From positions 186,001 through 250,000 of the forward strand of contig BROI01000021.1 of assembly GCA_027923505.1 (NCBI GenBank): a DNA stretch of 64,000 bases. The letters run 5' to 3'. The notes under the pieces were generated by a model. The model had not been told where the DNA came from. It was given only the letters and a program-made list of their open reading frames with translations, and did no database searches. This DNA is from Mayamaea pseudoterrestris (Eukaryota > Bacillariophyta > Bacillariophyceae > Sellaphorales > Sellaphoraceae). Made by a program: the position numbers and the translations under genes. Positions 49,487 through 60,564 of the stretch are shown here, piece after piece; position 1 is the first letter of the stretch, and every line of letters begins with the position of its first letter.

Positions 49487-52400
49487 TCAATTAGCATTTG
49501 GCTTGTCACTCAGGAGGTTCCAATACTCGCGCGCTTGGTGCTCAATCTTGGCCCAGAATCCTTGCTTGTCAATCAAGTCCTTTTGAACAACGTCGCCCAC
49601 GTCTTGGAGCTGCGTGCCGAGTCGAACCATTTGATGCTGGTACTGCGCAGTCGATAAGCGACCCATGGCGCCGCCAACGACGCGATCCATTTTAAGAACG
49701 TTTTGATCAACTAGCATGCCCAAAATGTCTTGGAAACTCTCGGGCGAAAGCATTTGCAATTCGTCGGGAAAGTCGGTCAAGCATGCCGTCACACACTCGC
49801 GCAAGTCATGGACCTTGGCAAGCTGTACACTTTTGCGCGCCAATGTTACCATGACACACAAAACAATCTTGCCGAACAGGGGAATGCCTCGAATGCGCTC
49901 TGCCAAACTGTCTTGAGCCAATTGGGAAGACTTTATGTGATCCTTGAGTGTCACTAGTGGCTTGGTCATGGTTGCAATGGCCCCGTATTCGACGGAAGAA
50001 AGAGTTTGGAGGCGATACTTGACCGCGTCGGCCACCATGTCTAGAGCGGCGCGAACATCCCCACTGGCCTTGGCGACCTTGTTCGTCATTAGTCTCAAGG
50101 CCGCCTCCTCAATCACCTTGGTGCCGACACGGCGCTCGATTATATACTGAAGCTCCGGCGCCGTGTATCGACAGAATTCTATTGTGCGTTGAAACTGTGC
50201 GAAACAAACAGATAGAGCGTCAGTGGAGGGCTTGGAAAACGCAGGAGTAACTTTTTGTGTAGATGAAGATGTGTAATCATAACATGTCAATCATACCTTG
50301 CCAATTTTGTTAAGTCGTTCGTACTTGTCGCTGCCAATTGTATTGGAGATCCCAATCATGACAAGAGGGTAGTTTTCGTCGGCTGCGCAGCCAAAAACCT
50401 TGGAGAGTGCTAATTCCGCCTTGGAATATCTCTCGAGCTTGGAATCGGACACCAATGTATCGATTTCGTCCAGCACGAGAACCACAAACTGCTTGGAGTT
50501 TCGAGACAAAATTTGCTTCAAGCTGGCTGGTGACGACTTGAACGAATGTGATCCTGCGCTTGACGCCAGTTCGCCAAAAAGACTTGACATGGGGTCGGTG
50601 CTAGCCCTCACGCTCACAGCATTAACATAGCAAAGCAAGGGAGAGCGGCAGTCGTCATCGACTGGAACCGCTTGAATCACCTTTTCGCAAACAAATTTAA
50701 CGCCCGATGTCTTTCCTATGGCCGTGGAGTAGTGAAAAGGTGAATGATGCGAGGTCATTATACGTAAATCATGCACTCAAACGCCGAGTAAAATTACACT
50801 CACCAATGCCAGGTCCGCCGCAGACGTAAATGCTAGCGCCGTCGTTCTCCTTTCCTCCGTTGGCACCTTCTGAGTCGATGGCGCCGCGGATAAATTGTTC
50901 AAGTACAAGTAGATTGTTCGCCAAATGTGGCATGGCGGACTGATCAACGACAGGCGATGATGCTTGGTACGACGTCTTCAAGACCTCGAGGCAAGCCTCC
51001 AGCTTTTCTCCATTCAGCCTTTTCTGGTCAGGGAGGTAAAGAACTTCACTTGCAGCGGTCAATATGGACGTCGCTCTGTAAGCTTTTGCAACAATGGGTG
51101 ACGTCGGAATTGTTGAGAAGGGAGGTGCAAGAAGATTTGGTCGTGAATCACATTCAGAGATTATTTTCGTTTTGCCGCAACTTGCTGTTGCTTTTCTCAT
51201 TGAGCTATCTGCAGGTGTCTTTTTGGCACGCTTCACTGTCGACGACTTGCTGGATGAAGTCACTACGGACTCTGCCACGGGCGTCGTGACAGATCTCTTT
51301 TTATTGGTCGTTGCAACTCTGCGGCTACTAGCTCTGCCGTTAGTCGTTTTGTTTACTGGAGGAGGCGTGCGCACAATGGATTCTGGAACTGTTGTCTTTC
51401 CGGATTGGTTTCTGAGAGTTGACCAAGGCTCGTCATGTGACAGAGCGACTTGATTCTTTTCGGCCGCGCTAGCTTTCTTCGTTGTCGACGTTGCGCTGTT
51501 TTTACCAGCTGCCTTTGCGACTGGCGCAGACGTTTGTTGGATCGTTAGCGTAGCATCTGCCTTTCTGGGTCGTCCCCTGCGCTTGGGCAAAGGCGCCGCT
51601 TCAACCGCCGATGAAGCTTCAAACTGCTTAACACTGCGCGCTTTCGCCTCTTTTGCCAAAGTACTGCTTGCAACCTTTTTCGAAGGGTAACTTGTAGTCC
51701 TAGCAGGCGTACGCAAGTCGATTCGTGGCAGCGTTACCTTGTTTGACCGACTTCTCGTGGCCTTGATTGGACCTACCTTTGTCTCGATATTCGTCACTTT
51801 CTTGCTCCGACGCGATGAGCGCTCCGACGACACCTTTGGAGGACTCGCCGTGACAATAGTATTTCCACATCCTGGCGATGAGAGGGCGTAGCAGCTTCCC
51901 TCCATTTCCGAAACGTCGTCATCATTGTCGGCATGTACATTGTTGTTCTTTCTGCTGCTGCTGGTGCATCCCTTATAAGCCTTGGCCGACTCAATCATGG
52001 CAGGAACAGAAGGCGCAGAAGTGTGCGCTGTCGCTGGTTTCGTATTTAGACTTGGTTGGAGCAGCGATGCCGTTTGCGTGTTGCTTGTCGTGGTTGTCGC
52101 CGCATCTGCAGATTGCTTTTTAACTGCAGCACCCGTCGCTCCATGCGTGGTAGAATTCGCAGCAGCAGCAGCAAGTTCAGTAGTTCCTGCCGTTGCTGCA
52201 GCGACTGATTCTGTTGTTGCCGTATGCTTTCCTCGTACATCACTTTCAGCAGTGGCTGCGTCAAGCGATCGAGACGCAAAGGTTTCAATGACGCCTTTCA
52301 ACTCCTTCAGGCCTAATTTCCAATACCCATTAGCCTGGCATTCATACTGACGCACTATATCTAGATGCTGCATCAATGGAAGAAATGTTCCTTCGAACTT

Positions 52401-52733
52401 GAATACCGTCAAGTCAGATCCCAATCCAAGCAGCAAGTAGACTTTGGTAGGACGAGATAACTCGCTTGGCTTGCTTCCCCAATCGATAACTTGAACCGCA
52501 TTGGCGCAATCAAAGTCCTCCAAGAGTTCGTTCTTGCGCTCGAGAGGAAATTGATCTGCTCCTATGGTCGACTTGACAATGTCCATATCGTACTCAAGCT
52601 CGATGCAGGGCCAAGGCCATGGCCATAGTTCAGGTGCTCTTTCGCCTAGATCCAAGAATCCAGTTTGCTTCATGGCGAAATCTTTCCATCTATTCTTTCC
52701 TGTTAGCGACATGATTCCATCCACCTTGGTCAT
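49487..52733 (-). CDS. CDC6: CDC6/ORC1-type AAA+ replication initiator, three exons
   Basis: 1,018 residues from exons 52733..50804, 50715..50297 and 50194..49487 over introns of 88 and 102 bp. The first intron splits the Walker A Gly codon; joined, it reads GGPGIGKTSG (about 640). Walker B is VVLVLDEID (about 725), with sensor 1 near GISNTIG, the lid helices RYTAPELQYII and SGDVRAALD, then a winged-helix region (IPLFGKIVLCVMVTLARKS). The winged-helix part is closer in order to Cdc6 than to Orc1. The N-terminal 600 residues are mostly disordered, rich in Ala, Thr and Lys, with an AT-hook core (RRGRPRKADA) and many SPxK/TPxR-like sites. It licenses origins by loading MCM2-7. Orc1 remains the alternative, as the head is long for Cdc6 and no BAH domain is evident. 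Confidence 0.75.
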
Positions 52734-53269
52734 TTAATAGCCTTTCGCTTTCACACGGTTTTAATTGATGTAAGGGGTGCTGGGTGCTCCATTGACTGCA
52801 ATGCCGATTATGTTGTGAGGCGATGGCCAAGCAACGTCGTCATTGTCACGCTCACGGATTCATGGATGCCAATGAGGAGCTCGACTGGCGCGCTGGAGCG
52901 CCGGTCGACTCATCTGTGACTCACAATGTGAGTACATGTTCCAAACGAAACGTCAGCGAGATTTAGCTACCGTATTGATACCGATATCAGAGGAATAACA
53001 AGTAGCAGTATTTTATCATACAAGTACACCTACGAGAATATTGAGAGTAAATGTCGTATATGCAGTGGCTCTAACAGCTATTCAAAATTGAAAATGACCA
53101 CGTTGTATACGCTCATTTTCTCTCGATCATGGCGTGTCGCCCTAACCTCTGCATCGTCCGTGGTATCTTGATGCATCTCCTTGTCACTAATCTGCAATGC
53201 AACATATACCGAGCCATGATTGTATGGTATCATAGTACGCGAATAGAAGCCAATTTTCACTTGCAGTCG
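52734..53269. other. Spacer between the DnaJ and CDC6-like genes
   Basis: 536 bp, both flanking genes on or reading from the minus strand. An open frame at 53078-53260 has no ATG head and no family resemblance. Likely the CDC6-like promoter plus DnaJ 3' sequence. Confidence 0.4.
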
Positions 53270-54109
53270 CTACGCAACCAAGCAGCCTAGAATCGTGACT
53301 GGAAAGGCAAATGGCCCAAGGACACTTCGCACCATTTTAAACGTACGTTTGCTAGTTGACACAATCACTCCAAAGCTCCTTTTTACTCCACTCGAGACTC
53401 GCCTGTATTGTCTCCGGCGGCTAGCTTTCAGCTCTGCGTCATACACAGCGCGCTGCTTTTCATCCAAAAGTATTGACGCACATTCCTCCAATGCAATAAA
53501 GGCTTCGTTGGCCCGACCATCGCGATTACGGTCAGGATGCACCAGTCGACTCCTGTTGCGGTAAGCCTTCTTAATTGCCTTTTCAGACTTGTGAAACCAT
53601 TTCATGGCAGGTATGGTCACGTGGAACACACCAAGGTTGATTCGTCGAGATGGTATTTGTAACTCCAAGTAGCGCAAGCCCAGCACGCCGTACAAGTCGT
53701 TGCGTTCGTGCCCTTTTAAAACGTTATTAACTATGGATGCATCCTTCTTCTTTTGAGCTTTAGCCCTTTTCTGCTGCTCCTGATTCATCTTTGCGAAATC
53801 CTTTTGGAAAAGTGCTTCTCGTTCCATTCGTATTCTTTCCGTTTGAGCCATGCGAAGATCATTTTCCGCCTGCGCCTTTCTTTCTTGTTCTCGCAAAACA
53901 TCCTCATCGCGTTGAAAAGGATCATTGTAGTCGCCGTAATGCATACGCTCCTCTTCAAGTATCTCGTTGACAAAGTCGTCACCATCGAATTGCTGAGCCG
54001 ATATACAACATAACGTCGACGAAAGAACACGAATGGTGGATATGAGTAGGCTGAGCAGCGCAAAACTTCTGTTTCGACCATGAAAGCGATGGTATCTTGA
54101 TTGATTCAT
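53270..54109 (-). CDS. ER-type DnaJ protein with a split J domain
   Basis: 279 residues, starting at the first ATG in frame (54109). A hydrophobic segment near 16-37 (FALLSLLISTIRVLSSTLCC) acts as signal peptide or anchor. A long charged coiled-coil-like region follows (EQERKAQAENDLRMAQTERI). The J domain is at about 155-240. It starts YGVLGLRYLEL, is then interrupted by about 25 residues, and resumes KAIKKAYRNRSRLVHPDRNRD with an intact HPD. A hydrophobic stretch closes the protein (GPFAFPVTILGCLVA), so it is probably membrane-bound with the J domain positioned for an Hsp70 partner such as BiP. The insertion between helices I and II is unusual for the family. Confidence 0.8.
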   Translation of the reverse strand: MNQSRYHRFHGRNRSFALLSLLISTIRVLSSTLCCISAQQFDGDDFVNEILEEERMHYGDYNDPFQRDEDVLREQERKAQAENDLRMAQTERIRMEREALFQKDFAKMNQEQQKRAKAQKKKDASIVNNVLKGHERNDLYGVLGLRYLELQIPSRRINLGVFHVTIPAMKWFHKSEKAIKKAYRNRSRLVHPDRNRDGRANEAFIALEECASILLDEKQRAVYDAELKASRRRQYRRVSSGVKRSFGVIVSTSKRTFKMVRSVLGPFAFPVTILGCLVA

Positions 54110-54716
54110 CAGACTGCTTTCGTTTATTATGTATGGTCGCGTCGGTGATGGATGAACGAAACGACGGAGCGAAGAGCAATTTTGACAGTGGTTGCACTCA
54201 TTACTGGTGCGACATGATGCGGTCACGAAAGGACAAAACGATGACTAATAACAGTGAGTCTGTGCTAATGTTGCTATGCCAGCATGCCAACTAGCCAGGA
54301 GTCTTCTTAATGCGGAGACGAAAGCATTGAAAAGGTCAAGTTGAGTCTCACAAGTGCGGTGTAATTGCAAACCCACGGCGTGCCTCAGTCGCCCTCCATG
54401 TGGCTTCAACAATCGGCTCTGCGCCGATGAAGATATGGCATTTCATGTATTGCGTGCGCCGAAGCAGAGCTATAGTAACATACGTTGGGTCAACGCATCA
54501 GTACGACATCTCATTGGCGTGGCTCGCTGATTAAAATTGTAAAATTGTTAACTACGCACCCCCTGCCGAAAAGATTGCATTTGCTTAGCCAGCAAGCTCC
54601 AAATAATAGGCACGTCTCGACGAAAAGATGAAGACTGACACCAATGAGCTGCTTGAAAGCATTCAATCACTCAATTCATTGTAACAGCTAGCTTAAATTC
54701 AACACGGGGTTCGCCA
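54110..54716. other. Gene-free spacer
   Basis: 607 bp between the DnaJ start and the 3' end of the oxygenase gene. No gene, RNA or repeat is recognised. Confidence 0.4.
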
Positions 54717-55445
54717 TCAAGCGTAGCAATTCCGAGACATTGCCTTGGTTCGACTCGCATCCCTGTAGCACAATGTCATGATAATGTTGGTTCTCTTGCC
54801 GGAAAAGAGCGGAGTCGTCTCATGCAAATGATCGCCCCAATGTATGGTCGCCATTCCTTGTTCCTGCTTAACGAGAAAGGTGTGCGGCAATGGTTTCTCG
54901 TCAATGTCGGATGCTGGGAGGGCAGCGAGATCCTTGCCATCTGTAACCACAAGACTTTTGGTTCCATAGAAGAGTACATTTGAGCCAGTTGTATCTGGCG
55001 TCCGTTCCAAACAAATGTTAATTGTAATGTCACTCGGATCAGTGTGTCTGGCTCCCGACGTGTCCGCTTGTTTCGAATGATACTGAATCAAAAAGGCATC
55101 GTCCAAACGCAACTCTCCCATGGATTTGACGCTAAAGTACTTGACAATTGCTTGCGATATTGTCGAATCCTTCAATATGGCATCAAACGGAAAGTCTTCT
55201 TCATCAAAAATGTTACGATAAAAGGCATACTGCTCGTCAGCTTGAGCCGAGTAGATTTCCGGAGTGACTCTTGAGAGGGTATGCGCCCACTCCTGCCACT
55301 GCTCGCTGCTGACTTTATCCGTCAAAAGCTTGACGCGACATACTCCACACTTCAACAGCAACTCTGGGTCTTCGACTAGTTGAATGGTCGAATCAGTCGT
55401 CTCCTGCATTCTGTTGCAAATCGAGATCGGAACCGTAGTCTTCAT
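54717..55445 (-). CDS. 2-oxoglutarate/Fe(II)-dependent dioxygenase (prolyl-hydroxylase-like fold)
   Basis: 242 residues. The double-stranded beta-helix residues are visible: the metal pair H134 and D136 in GARHTDPSD, the distal His at 208 in GDHLHETTP, and the 2-oxoglutarate-binding Arg at 218 in GKRTNIIM. Preceding strands (LDDAFLIQYHS, TINICLE) fit the 2OG-FeII_Oxy core. There is no signal peptide, so cytosolic or nuclear action is likely. The substrate is not predictable from the sequence; small-molecule or protein hydroxylation are both possible. It starts at a true ATG. Confidence 0.85.
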   Translation of the reverse strand: MKTTVPISICNRMQETTDSTIQLVEDPELLLKCGVCRVKLLTDKVSSEQWQEWAHTLSRVTPEIYSAQADEQYAFYRNIFDEEDFPFDAILKDSTISQAIVKYFSVKSMGELRLDDAFLIQYHSKQADTSGARHTDPSDITINICLERTPDTTGSNVLFYGTKSLVVTDGKDLAALPASDIDEKPLPHTFLVKQEQGMATIHWGDHLHETTPLFSGKRTNIIMTLCYRDASRTKAMSRNCYA

Positions 55446-57252
55446 GGTCGACTGGTCGACGTTTCGACATCATTCACATCACACGCAGTGGCGCGCCATG
55501 ACGTCACTTGAGTCGTGGTACGACTGAATGACGTTTCAGATGCCACGGAACAAATCCAACTCATTTTCTAGTATAGAAGACATGCGAGGGACCGACGAGG
55601 GACCACACCGGTACGACACCAAACCGTCTTTGCGGTATTGACCGAAGCGAGAACGAAAGATGCGCGTCCCGACGCGAGAGAAAAGTGACAAGTACTTTGG
55701 ACGTAAATATAGTGTTAACTATTACTCTTACTGGCCATAAAAGCATTAAATAGTCCACTTGAACTCTTGTAGGTTGCTAAACTGGGAATATATGATCCCA
55801 ATAGAATTCTTCAATGACTTGAAAGGAACCTTGCTATTCGCATCCGTTTGCTTTGCAGCTTGCCACTTTGTGTCAGCCAATGCGCGCAAGGTAGTGTGCT
55901 CAATTCTAGAGGTGCACACTTGCACTCACTTTGAAACTCCCTCGCAAAGCTTGCAATCTTTTAATTGTTCACGCCAATGTCACTGGCACATTGGTGAAGT
56001 GGCCTCCAATTGACTGACAGTGAGGCTGAAATCTGCCACCGTCAATTCGACGCCTGCCGGGCCTCGGAAAACCTCCAAACCAAAACCGGTGAATCAAGTA
56101 ATCCAGCGGGTGGTATAGCCCGCAATGGCAAGGTACCGCTGGGCGCAGACAATGGCCCTGAATGCACCGTGTGGGCCTTAAATCAGAGCAGCGACAAGGA
56201 TGGGAATGTTCTCGGAGGGCATGTCGGTCAATCCAATCAAGTACTTAAAGGAGGATCAGCAGTCAGAGTGAGTTTGATGCACCATTCAAAGAATCATCAT
56301 TTGTCTCAATGTAACGGGCAAGGAAGGAGGCCGTAGGGAGAATGACTCTGACAACTGGAAGGACTGCGGCGCTGCGGCAGGCGTGTCTGCTCCATGACGG
56401 CGGCCATGGTGAATTGCACTCACATTTATTTCCTTGTCAATAGCAGCATTGGAGGCGGCTTTTTAAAGATTTAAAGAACAAATGACAATGTTAGCAACAA
56501 CAAGATGGGGCTGCTTGGAGGAGCTTGCCGTTTTTGCGTGTTGGTTTTGACGAACGTTTGATGCTGCTGCTGCGAGTTGATTTTGGCACATTGACACAAC
56601 TCTCCTTGATTAAAGTTGTAACTTGTTGTCATTATGTATGATCAAATGAAACTGCCTTTGTCTGTCGCTTCTCCATGGTTCGACTGCATGTCTGTGATGT
56701 TCGACGTTCGACTACCGCTGGCCGCTGCGGGCGTCGATGCTGAGGCGCGCCATTCATGTTATTTGCTGCGCTGAGGTGCGTCACACTATGTATTGCCATG
56801 GAGGTGCGTAGGTTGTTGTCGCCGTTTTCTATTCTCCTTTTGCTTGTTGTGTTTGTTGTCGAACGTTCGATGCTGTTGCTGATGCTGGTTTCCTGTTTGC
56901 TGGTTGATTTCGGCACATGACACGATTTGTGTGGATGGCTGTTCATGCACGCACGTCGCACCATCTCCCGAGTCAGCGGGCGCCCGCTCGCGCGCTTCGA
57001 GGGACCTGCGGTCCCCCGGGGGACCGTTCCGGTCCCTCCCAAAAAAATTTTCAACGCACCAACTTGCCGCCATCGCGCTCATTCTTTCTCTTTCAACGGC
57101 TCCGGTAGTCAAACAGTCCCTACACTCTGCAATGCAGCTTTCATGTTGTTGCCGTTTTCAGTCGATTACGTACGGATGTGAGGTGCCGAACGCTCCTGAA
57201 GCGCTAGCACATACATTTAGAATTCAGATTGTCAAGCAAGTTACTCTCGACC
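55446..57252. other. 1.8-kb gene-poor stretch, the longest in the window
   Basis: No convincing protein gene. Two copies of CGAGGGACC lie close together near 55584-55603. A decayed pair of direct repeats is at about 56527-56600 and 56821-56925 (shared words: GAACGTT, GATGCTG, GTTGATTT, GGCACA, GACAC). A strong nested palindrome is at 56999-57038. On the minus strand a short ATG frame near 56402 with a good context (CACCATGGCC) runs 32 codons. It could hold an unrecognised non-coding RNA or a short multi-exon gene. Confidence 0.4.
56999..57038. repeat. Nested GC-rich palindrome
   Basis: A perfect 16-bp palindrome, GGTCCCCCGGGGGACC (57010-57025), is flanked by an 8-bp inverted pair, GAGGGACC (56999-57006) and GGTCCCTC (57031-57038). 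It is able to form a cruciform in DNA or a hairpin in RNA. An A7 run follows. It lies 215 bp before the next gene. Confidence 0.75.
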
Positions 57253-58632
57253 ATGTTGGAAAAAGTTGCACAAAACCTGGAGAATGTTCACGATTCTCCT
57301 AGCGAGCAGCTTTTGTGTGACGAATCGATTCAAACGAACAAAGAAGCTGATGCAGAAATGAACTTTGCGCTGCAAAAGTACGCAACAGGTAAAATCGACG
57401 AACTGCAAAATGATTTGGCGCCGCTCAATGCAACTTGCGTCACATCCAATCAATCCAAGCGCAGAAAGAAACGACTTGCTGGCCGGACTGATCTTCAGTC
57501 ATTGCACGACGAGCTGGACGAAACAGTTGCGTCCCTCGGAATTATTGCACTAACTGGAGACGAAGCAGACAGCTTTTCGAGCGCATCTAATTCCAGCGCG
57601 GCCTCCAACCAGTTTGTCTTGAGCAACATGCAGGCAGTGGCAACTACGACTACAGCCATGCCATTAGGCACTGGCCACAGCGTTGCTACGTCCAGATCCA
57701 AACGTTCGACTCGATCATCAAGATCTTGCCGGAGTGGATGGCCACGAAAGCGTCTGGAGGAGGCTGTTTATGCCACCATACTCGAGGCGTCGCGGACCAA
57801 GCTGAGCAGAGAGGATGATGACCAATCAGCAACCGCAGATAGTGTCGCCTCGACTGCCGACTACATATTGAAAGATCTTGATCATTTGTCGGCGGTGTAT
57901 GGGAGGGCGCTGCCTACGAGTCAAACCGACCCGTTCATGCTTTTTCAACAGTTCCAGCCCCTTCCGATTATCCCATCAGGCACAATGGCGAGCGAGGATT
58001 CATCGCTTAAATCAATTGAGATGCAACAGCCATCCATGACGCAGTCCGACGAGCATACAATGTTGGTTCGTTCGTTGTCGGACAACGATCCTTGGCACCA
58101 CAAAATTGACGACTTGGACGAGGTTGAACCGTTCGCCAATGCAATTTCATTTCAACAGGAAAACGAAATTTTGCAAGAGTCGATGGCGTCAAGTTTCGAA
58201 CAGTCAACCCCTGCCACATCCAAGTCGATGGCGTCGAGTTTCGAACAGTCAATCCCTGCCACACCCAACGAAACGTCGGTGGACTCGGGAGTACTCTACA
58301 GTAACGATACAAATGTTCAAATTTTGGATGAACCGAGTTCTGCTGCGTCAAGTCATTGTCGTGGTCACGCGGATGATGAAGTCCGACAGACAGCTCCCAT
58401 GTCGGACCTATTTGCCAGCAACTGTTCCAGGGATGGTTTAGATGATGATGCGAATGACAATCATTGGATTACTTTTGGAGAAGAAGACGACAACCCTTTT
58501 GTATCTACCAACCCTTCGGAAAAGTCTTTGAGTGCAAAGACTAACTACTCCTATCCCTATATTCGCTCTAGTTGGAAGAGCAGCGAAATGGGTTGGAAGG
58601 AAACGTCCATGAATGGTCAAGCATCCTTTTAG
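57253..58632 (+). CDS. Hypothetical acidic, Ser-rich protein with a 15-residue tandem repeat
   Basis: 459 residues, not recognised. The start was chosen at the first ATG (CGACCATGTTGG). A basic patch (SKRRKKRLAGRTD) and a second (RSKRSTRSSRSCRSG) could be nuclear signals. Helical-looking segments occur at DLQSLHDELDETVASLGII and RLEEAVYATILEASR. The middle holds two copies of a 15-residue unit (SMASSFEQSTPATSK) encoded by a 45-bp tandem repeat. The C-terminal part has an acidic, aromatic segment (NHWITFGEEDDNPF). Low-complexity composition argues for a regulatory, largely disordered protein. Function unknown. Confidence 0.6.
   Translation: MLEKVAQNLENVHDSPSEQLLCDESIQTNKEADAEMNFALQKYATGKIDELQNDLAPLNATCVTSNQSKRRKKRLAGRTDLQSLHDELDETVASLGIIALTGDEADSFSSASNSSAASNQFVLSNMQAVATTTTAMPLGTGHSVATSRSKRSTRSSRSCRSGWPRKRLEEAVYATILEASRTKLSREDDDQSATADSVASTADYILKDLDHLSAVYGRALPTSQTDPFMLFQQFQPLPIIPSGTMASEDSSLKSIEMQQPSMTQSDEHTMLVRSLSDNDPWHHKIDDLDEVEPFANAISFQQENEILQESMASSFEQSTPATSKSMASSFEQSIPATPNETSVDSGVLYSNDTNVQILDEPSSAASSHCRGHADDEVRQTAPMSDLFASNCSRDGLDDDANDNHWITFGEEDDNPFVSTNPSEKSLSAKTNYSYPYIRSSWKSSEMGWKETSMNGQASF
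58180..58269 (+). repeat. 45-bp tandem repeat, two copies, coding
   Basis: Units start at 58180 and 58225 and differ at only a few bases; the second copy decays near its end. In frame, it adds 15 residues to the hypothetical protein. Confidence 0.75.
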
Positions 58633-59239
58633 AGCCTTGTCGCTGTTTCCAATCGGGCACCGGTGAATGTAGCGCATGAGTAGTTCTTTTACCTTAATTA
58701 GTAAGCGACATTATGGCGTCGTATCATTTGGATATGGGCAATCTGGCGGGACGATAGATACATCAAGGTATTGGATTGGCGTAAAAGCGTTACCGCACCG
58801 ACAGCTAGCAGTTGCAAAGTACGCAACGCATGCTCCTCTTGCAAAATGCGTGCAAGCGTCACAATGCTGTTTTCCATCCCCTGGCGTTGGCAATCTGCCT
58901 TGGGGCAGACTTAGTAGCATGTCCATTGAAAGCAACCTGCGTGAGACACCGTAATGTTTGCGCAACAGCATCCCTGCCACGAACCATTTCTGTAAAAACA
59001 GTAATATCTCCGATTTGACGACTATTTTTTGTACTGTTGCTCGTTAACATCTATTGCCTGTAGCTCGCCTCGACAGGAAAGGTTCAATGGGACGTACCGT
59101 AGCGTTTTAGCTACCGGTGCAACATTCCATCTGTCGGAACCACTGCGACTTTTGAATCTCGTTTCAACGCTCGTCCGCTGCGTTCCACCATGACAATCAC
59201 AAATGTTTGAACCTTGCAGCAATCGTTACTATCCATATC
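58633..59239. other. Gene-free spacer
   Basis: 607 bp between two plus-strand hypothetical genes. Short frames on both strands show no family pattern. No tRNA-like or repeat structure is recognised. Confidence 0.4.
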
Positions 59240-60475
59240 ATGACTGATTTGGATATTAGTAATGACGCCTCCAACGACGAGAAGAAGGACTCAAATAGTC
59301 CCGTCTACCAGATTCCGCAACGAAACGACTTCGAGTCGCTCGAATACAGCTCGACTGCGGACTCGTACACGGCCTTTGCAGAGTCGTCCGTTACTGGACA
59401 TCCAGCAAAGTTTCACCAACATTCCCATGCGGATGCAACGGAGGTTGTGCATGAAATGCATCTGGCTTTATTGTATCTGCTGAGCCATCCAGATGAGTTT
59501 CATAAAGCCTTGATGGAGTCTCCTATCGGGACCGGCAGTCGAGTTGCAACGACGTTGGCTCAATGGAACGCTGAATATGACACGGAAAGTATCGTAGATG
59601 ATGGACAAGAAGGCTCAGTCCTTACATCAAAACATGAAAACAGTCTTGACAGCTACAGTAACGACAAGCAAGCTGCTCTGGCGGGATCTACACCGCTTCC
59701 CTTTGTCGTCTTTGCGGACGATGCCGAGGTTGTTCTTCCACAGGCCCATACAGCCTCGCAACTATTCGGGCTTGAACGGATTGACGGAATTGAACTGGAA
59801 GCTGCAGCAGGTATTCCTGCCATTTCGCAGCTCTTTTTGAGGTGGCTTGGTACGTTTCCTAGTGAGCGCAATGAATCCTGATCGCGAGCTTGTTGTGGCT
59901 CAGATTAATACGTTTCAATTCGTTCGTCCGCAGCACTCATGCCAGGCGGCGATCACTTGAACATCATTGATCCTCCTGGATTGACAGTAATGCGAATTGC
60001 AGGCGGAAGGTATCGCGTCACCGCCGCACACCGCGTTGTTTGGACATGGATGAATAATTTTGCCGCACTAAATGATGATACCGAGGAGGAGGTTGACAAA
60101 CTCCAGATAGGAGACTTGGTTACCATGACGATCATTGATGTTTTTGAGACGGATAATCAAGGCAAACTGTTGTCGTATTGCCCAACGTTTGACAATCGAG
60201 CGGTGCACAAGACGATGCAAACTACAGAGACCTTGATTAAATCGAGAGGAAAGCTGCTCAAGGCGCTCCACGACGCACAAAACAGCAAGTTGGCAAAACT
60301 AGTAATGGAGAAGGCTACCATAATGGGAAACATGGTCAAGCAAAGGGTTGTTGACGCTACAAAAAGTAGTTACGAATCAACGACGGGGCGGAAACGGTCG
60401 GACAGCAGTGGACCGGCCTTTTCGGATGCGGCAGTAACTCTTCATCCGGAGCAGTTTACAGTTCAGTCAGTGTAA
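59240..60475 (+). CDS. Hypothetical protein, two exons
   Basis: 383 residues from exons 59240..59849 and 59934..60475 over an 84-bp intron (GTACGT donor, CCGCAG acceptor) that splits an Ala codon. Not recognised. Residues 1-60 are polar and acidic (DLDISNDASNDEKKD). A helical part (EVVHEMHLALLYLLSHPDEF) follows, then PFVVFADDAEVVLPQ. Exon 2 starts with a compact, mostly beta segment (IDPPGLTVMRIAGGRYRVTA, HRVVWTWMNNF), ends with a helix (GKLLKALHDAQNSKLAKLV) and a Ser-rich tail. Splicing joins RWLALMPGGDHLN without disturbing the frame. No targeting peptide or membrane segment is seen. Confidence 0.6.
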
Positions 60476-60564
60476 CGTAAATAATAGTTTGTATTAAATA
60501 CGTAATAGTAATGGATAGCTAAATTAAATCGATTTGCATATCCCTGTGGTGTTACCGCACACAT

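Noticed and set aside
53078-53260. 60-codon minus-strand frame below the DnaJ gene
   Set aside because: No ATG head and no splice site that joins it to the DnaJ frame.
54735-54760. GGTTCGACTC word resembling a tRNA T-arm
   Set aside because: It is inside the coding end of the oxygenase gene, and no other tRNA arms surround it.
56632-57302. Overlapping frames on both strands (minus 56632-57054, plus 56904-57302)
   Set aside because: They arise from the GC-rich palindrome and repeated words. Neither has a family pattern.
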